Below are positions 5,669 through 6,691 of a stretch of DNA of 6,691 bases, piece by piece. A model generated the notes under the pieces. It was not told the DNA's origin. It worked only from the letters and a program-made list of their open reading frames with translations, and made no database searches. The stretch lies in contig CAMOUE010000128.1 in the NCBI GenBank assembly GCA_946626265.1, positions 1-6,691 on the forward strand. Reading direction: 5' to 3'. How positions within the stretch are numbered: the stretch's first letter is position 1; each line of letters starts with the position of its first letter. Position numbers and translations under genes: made by a program. Source of the DNA: an uncultured Eggerthellaceae bacterium. Its GTDB lineage: Bacteria > Actinomycetota > Coriobacteriia > Coriobacteriales > Eggerthellaceae.

Positions 5669-6691
5669 ATGAAAACCGTAAAGTACCTTGCTGCGATGGC
5701 CATCGCAGCATGCATGGCCTTCACGATCGCGGGCTGCTCGTCTGCGGGTAGCGCCAGCTCGGCCTCCGCGTCCGCGAGCTCCGCATCGGCGTCCGCGGCT
5801 TCTGCGAGCGCCAGCTCCACGAGCGCTTCTGCTGCATCCGAGAGCGCCAGCTCCGCGAGCGCCTCGGCCGAAAGCGCCGATGCCGCCGCGGCAGCTGCCG
5901 TCGATGAGGCGATCGCCGCTATCCAGGTCCAGAAGCGCACCGAGACGACCGATGCCGACTGCAAGGCCGCGAAGGCGGCTTGGGACGGCCTGACCGATGC
6001 CCAGAAGGAGCTCGTCGAGGAAGCCGATTACTTCGGCCGTGACACGGGCGACGCTTCGAAGGACGATCCGCTGGCGACGGCGCCCGAGGGTGAGAACGAG
6101 ATCCTCGTCGTGAGCTTCGGCACGTCGTTCAACGACAGCCGCGTTGCCACCATCGGCGCAGTCGAGAAGGCCATCCAGGCGGCTTTCCCCGATTGGTCCG
6201 TACGCCGTGCCTTCACCGCGCAGATCATCATCAACCACATCGCCGCACGTGACGGCGAGCAGATCAACGACGTCGAGCAGGCTCTTGCGCTCGCCAAGGA
6301 AGCAGGCGTGAAGAACCTGGTCGTCGCACCGACCCATCTCATGCATGGTGCCGAGTACGACGAGCTGACCGACGCGCTCGAGCCCTACAAGGCCGACATG
6401 AACATCGTCGTGTCCGAGCCCCTGCTCGGCGAGGTGGGCGCTGACCCCAGCGTCATCAACGAGGATAAGAAGGCCGTCTCCGAGGCAGCCGTCGCCGAGG
6501 CCGTCAAGGACGCCGGCTTCGCGAGCCTCGAGGAAGCCGAAGCTGCCGGCACCGCCTTCGTGTTCATGGGCCATGGCACGTCCCATACGGCCAACATCAC
6601 GTACAACCAGATGCAGGCCCAGATGGACGAGCTCGGCTACAAGAACGTGTTCATCGGCACCGTCGAGGGCGAGCCCGAGGACACCGAGTGC
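5669..6691 (+). CDS. cbiK: CbiK-family cobalt (tetrapyrrole) chelatase as a lipoprotein, cut by right edge
   Basis: There are 341 codons to the edge, and the C-terminal part is missing. A lipoprotein signal peptide ends in IAGC (Cys23). A Ser/Ala tether follows (24-78), then a spacer (79-130) with AAWDGLTDAQKELVEEADYF, a helical type common in Gram-positive surface proteins. The chelatase domain begins near 143: EILVVSFGTSFNDSR (144-158), RRAFTAQIIINHI (179-191), APTHLMHGAEYDEL (220-233) and FVFMGHGTSHTAN (297-309), where His302 matches the metal-site His145 of Salmonella CbiK. GTVEGEP (330-336) holds Glu333, matching Glu175. The second metal His lies outside the window. Cytoplasmic CbiK inserts cobalt into sirohydrochlorin in anaerobic B12 synthesis. 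Here the signal and tether place it outside the membrane, so the role may be scavenging or handling of a tetrapyrrole or metal, as proposed for the CbiK-like lipoprotein IhtB of Porphyromonas. It lies 43 bp after the first lipoprotein and is under the same B12 riboswitch. Confidence 0.93.
   Translation, partial: MKTVKYLAAMAIAACMAFTIAGCSSAGSASSASASASSASASAASASASSTSASAASESASSASASAESADAAAAAAVDEAIAAIQVQKRTETTDADCKAAKAAWDGLTDAQKELVEEADYFGRDTGDASKDDPLATAPEGENEILVVSFGTSFNDSRVATIGAVEKAIQAAFPDWSVRRAFTAQIIINHIAARDGEQINDVEQALALAKEAGVKNLVVAPTHLMHGAEYDELTDALEPYKADMNIVVSEPLLGEVGADPSVINEDKKAVSEAAVAEAVKDAGFASLEEAEAAGTAFVFMGHGTSHTANITYNQMQAQMDELGYKNVFIGTVEGEPEDTEC
5738..5902 (+). repeat. Ser/Ala tether coding region of cbiK with a short tandem repeat
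   Basis: Residues 24-78 are Ser/Ala-rich with a few Gly, Thr, Glu and Asp, ending in a poly-Ala run. Within it GAGCGCCAGCTCC occurs at 5806-5818 and again at 5842-5854, a 36-bp (12-codon) imperfect repeat. This suggests that the tether length can change by slippage or recombination without breaking the frame. Confidence 0.8.

Noticed and set aside
5738..5902. The GC-rich repetitive stretch as a possible CRISPR or mobile-element repeat.
   Set aside because: It is in frame inside cbiK, encodes a Ser/Ala tether, and lacks regular spacers or terminal repeats.
5603..6586. Minus-strand open frame of 327 codons opposite cbiK.
   Set aside because: The CbiK motifs and lipoprotein signal are on the plus strand. 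The opposite frame is Gly/Leu/Val/Asp-rich, as expected for an antisense shadow of GC-rich coding DNA.

Overview
The window most likely comes from a GC-rich anaerobic actinobacterium of the Coriobacteriia (Eggerthellaceae-like). This is inferred from the high GC with G/C-ending codons, frequent non-ATG starts, a monoderm-style HelD, and Ser/Ala-tethered lipoproteins. The species cannot be named from sequence alone. There are six protein genes, two of them cut by the window edges, plus one clear riboswitch.

Left part (1-2356). The N-terminal 346 codons of a HelD-type RNA polymerase-recycling helicase run leftwards off the edge. A 127-bp gap separates this gene from a divergent 396-aa major facilitator superfamily transporter of unknown substrate.

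Middle (2353-4510). A metY-type O-acetylhomoserine sulfhydrylase on the minus strand converges on the transporter, and their stop codons interlock in one TTAA. Upstream of metY on the same strand, 148 bp away, is a short PucR-type helix-turn-helix regulator that begins with TTG.

Right part (4511-6691). A 533-bp non-coding region separates the regulator from a rightward operon. It contains an AT-rich tract, several inverted repeats, a TATAAT box, a well-conserved cobalamin riboswitch (about 4768-4876), and a 167-nt leader with a strong hairpin. The leader also carries an antisense stretch whose base periodicity looks like coding sequence on the minus strand. The operon encodes two lipoproteins with lipoboxes and long Ser/Ala tethers. 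The first is a 193-aa protein with a small domain I do not recognise with certainty. The second is a CbiK-family cobalt/tetrapyrrole chelatase that runs off the right edge.

The most interesting unit is this B12-repressed pair: a probably surface-anchored chelatase-like enzyme and a companion binding-type lipoprotein. Together they suggest an extracytoplasmic system for handling cobalt, corrinoid precursors or another tetrapyrrole. Methionine synthesis by metY next door is metabolically related to B12 through methionine synthase, but no functional link is shown by the sequence.
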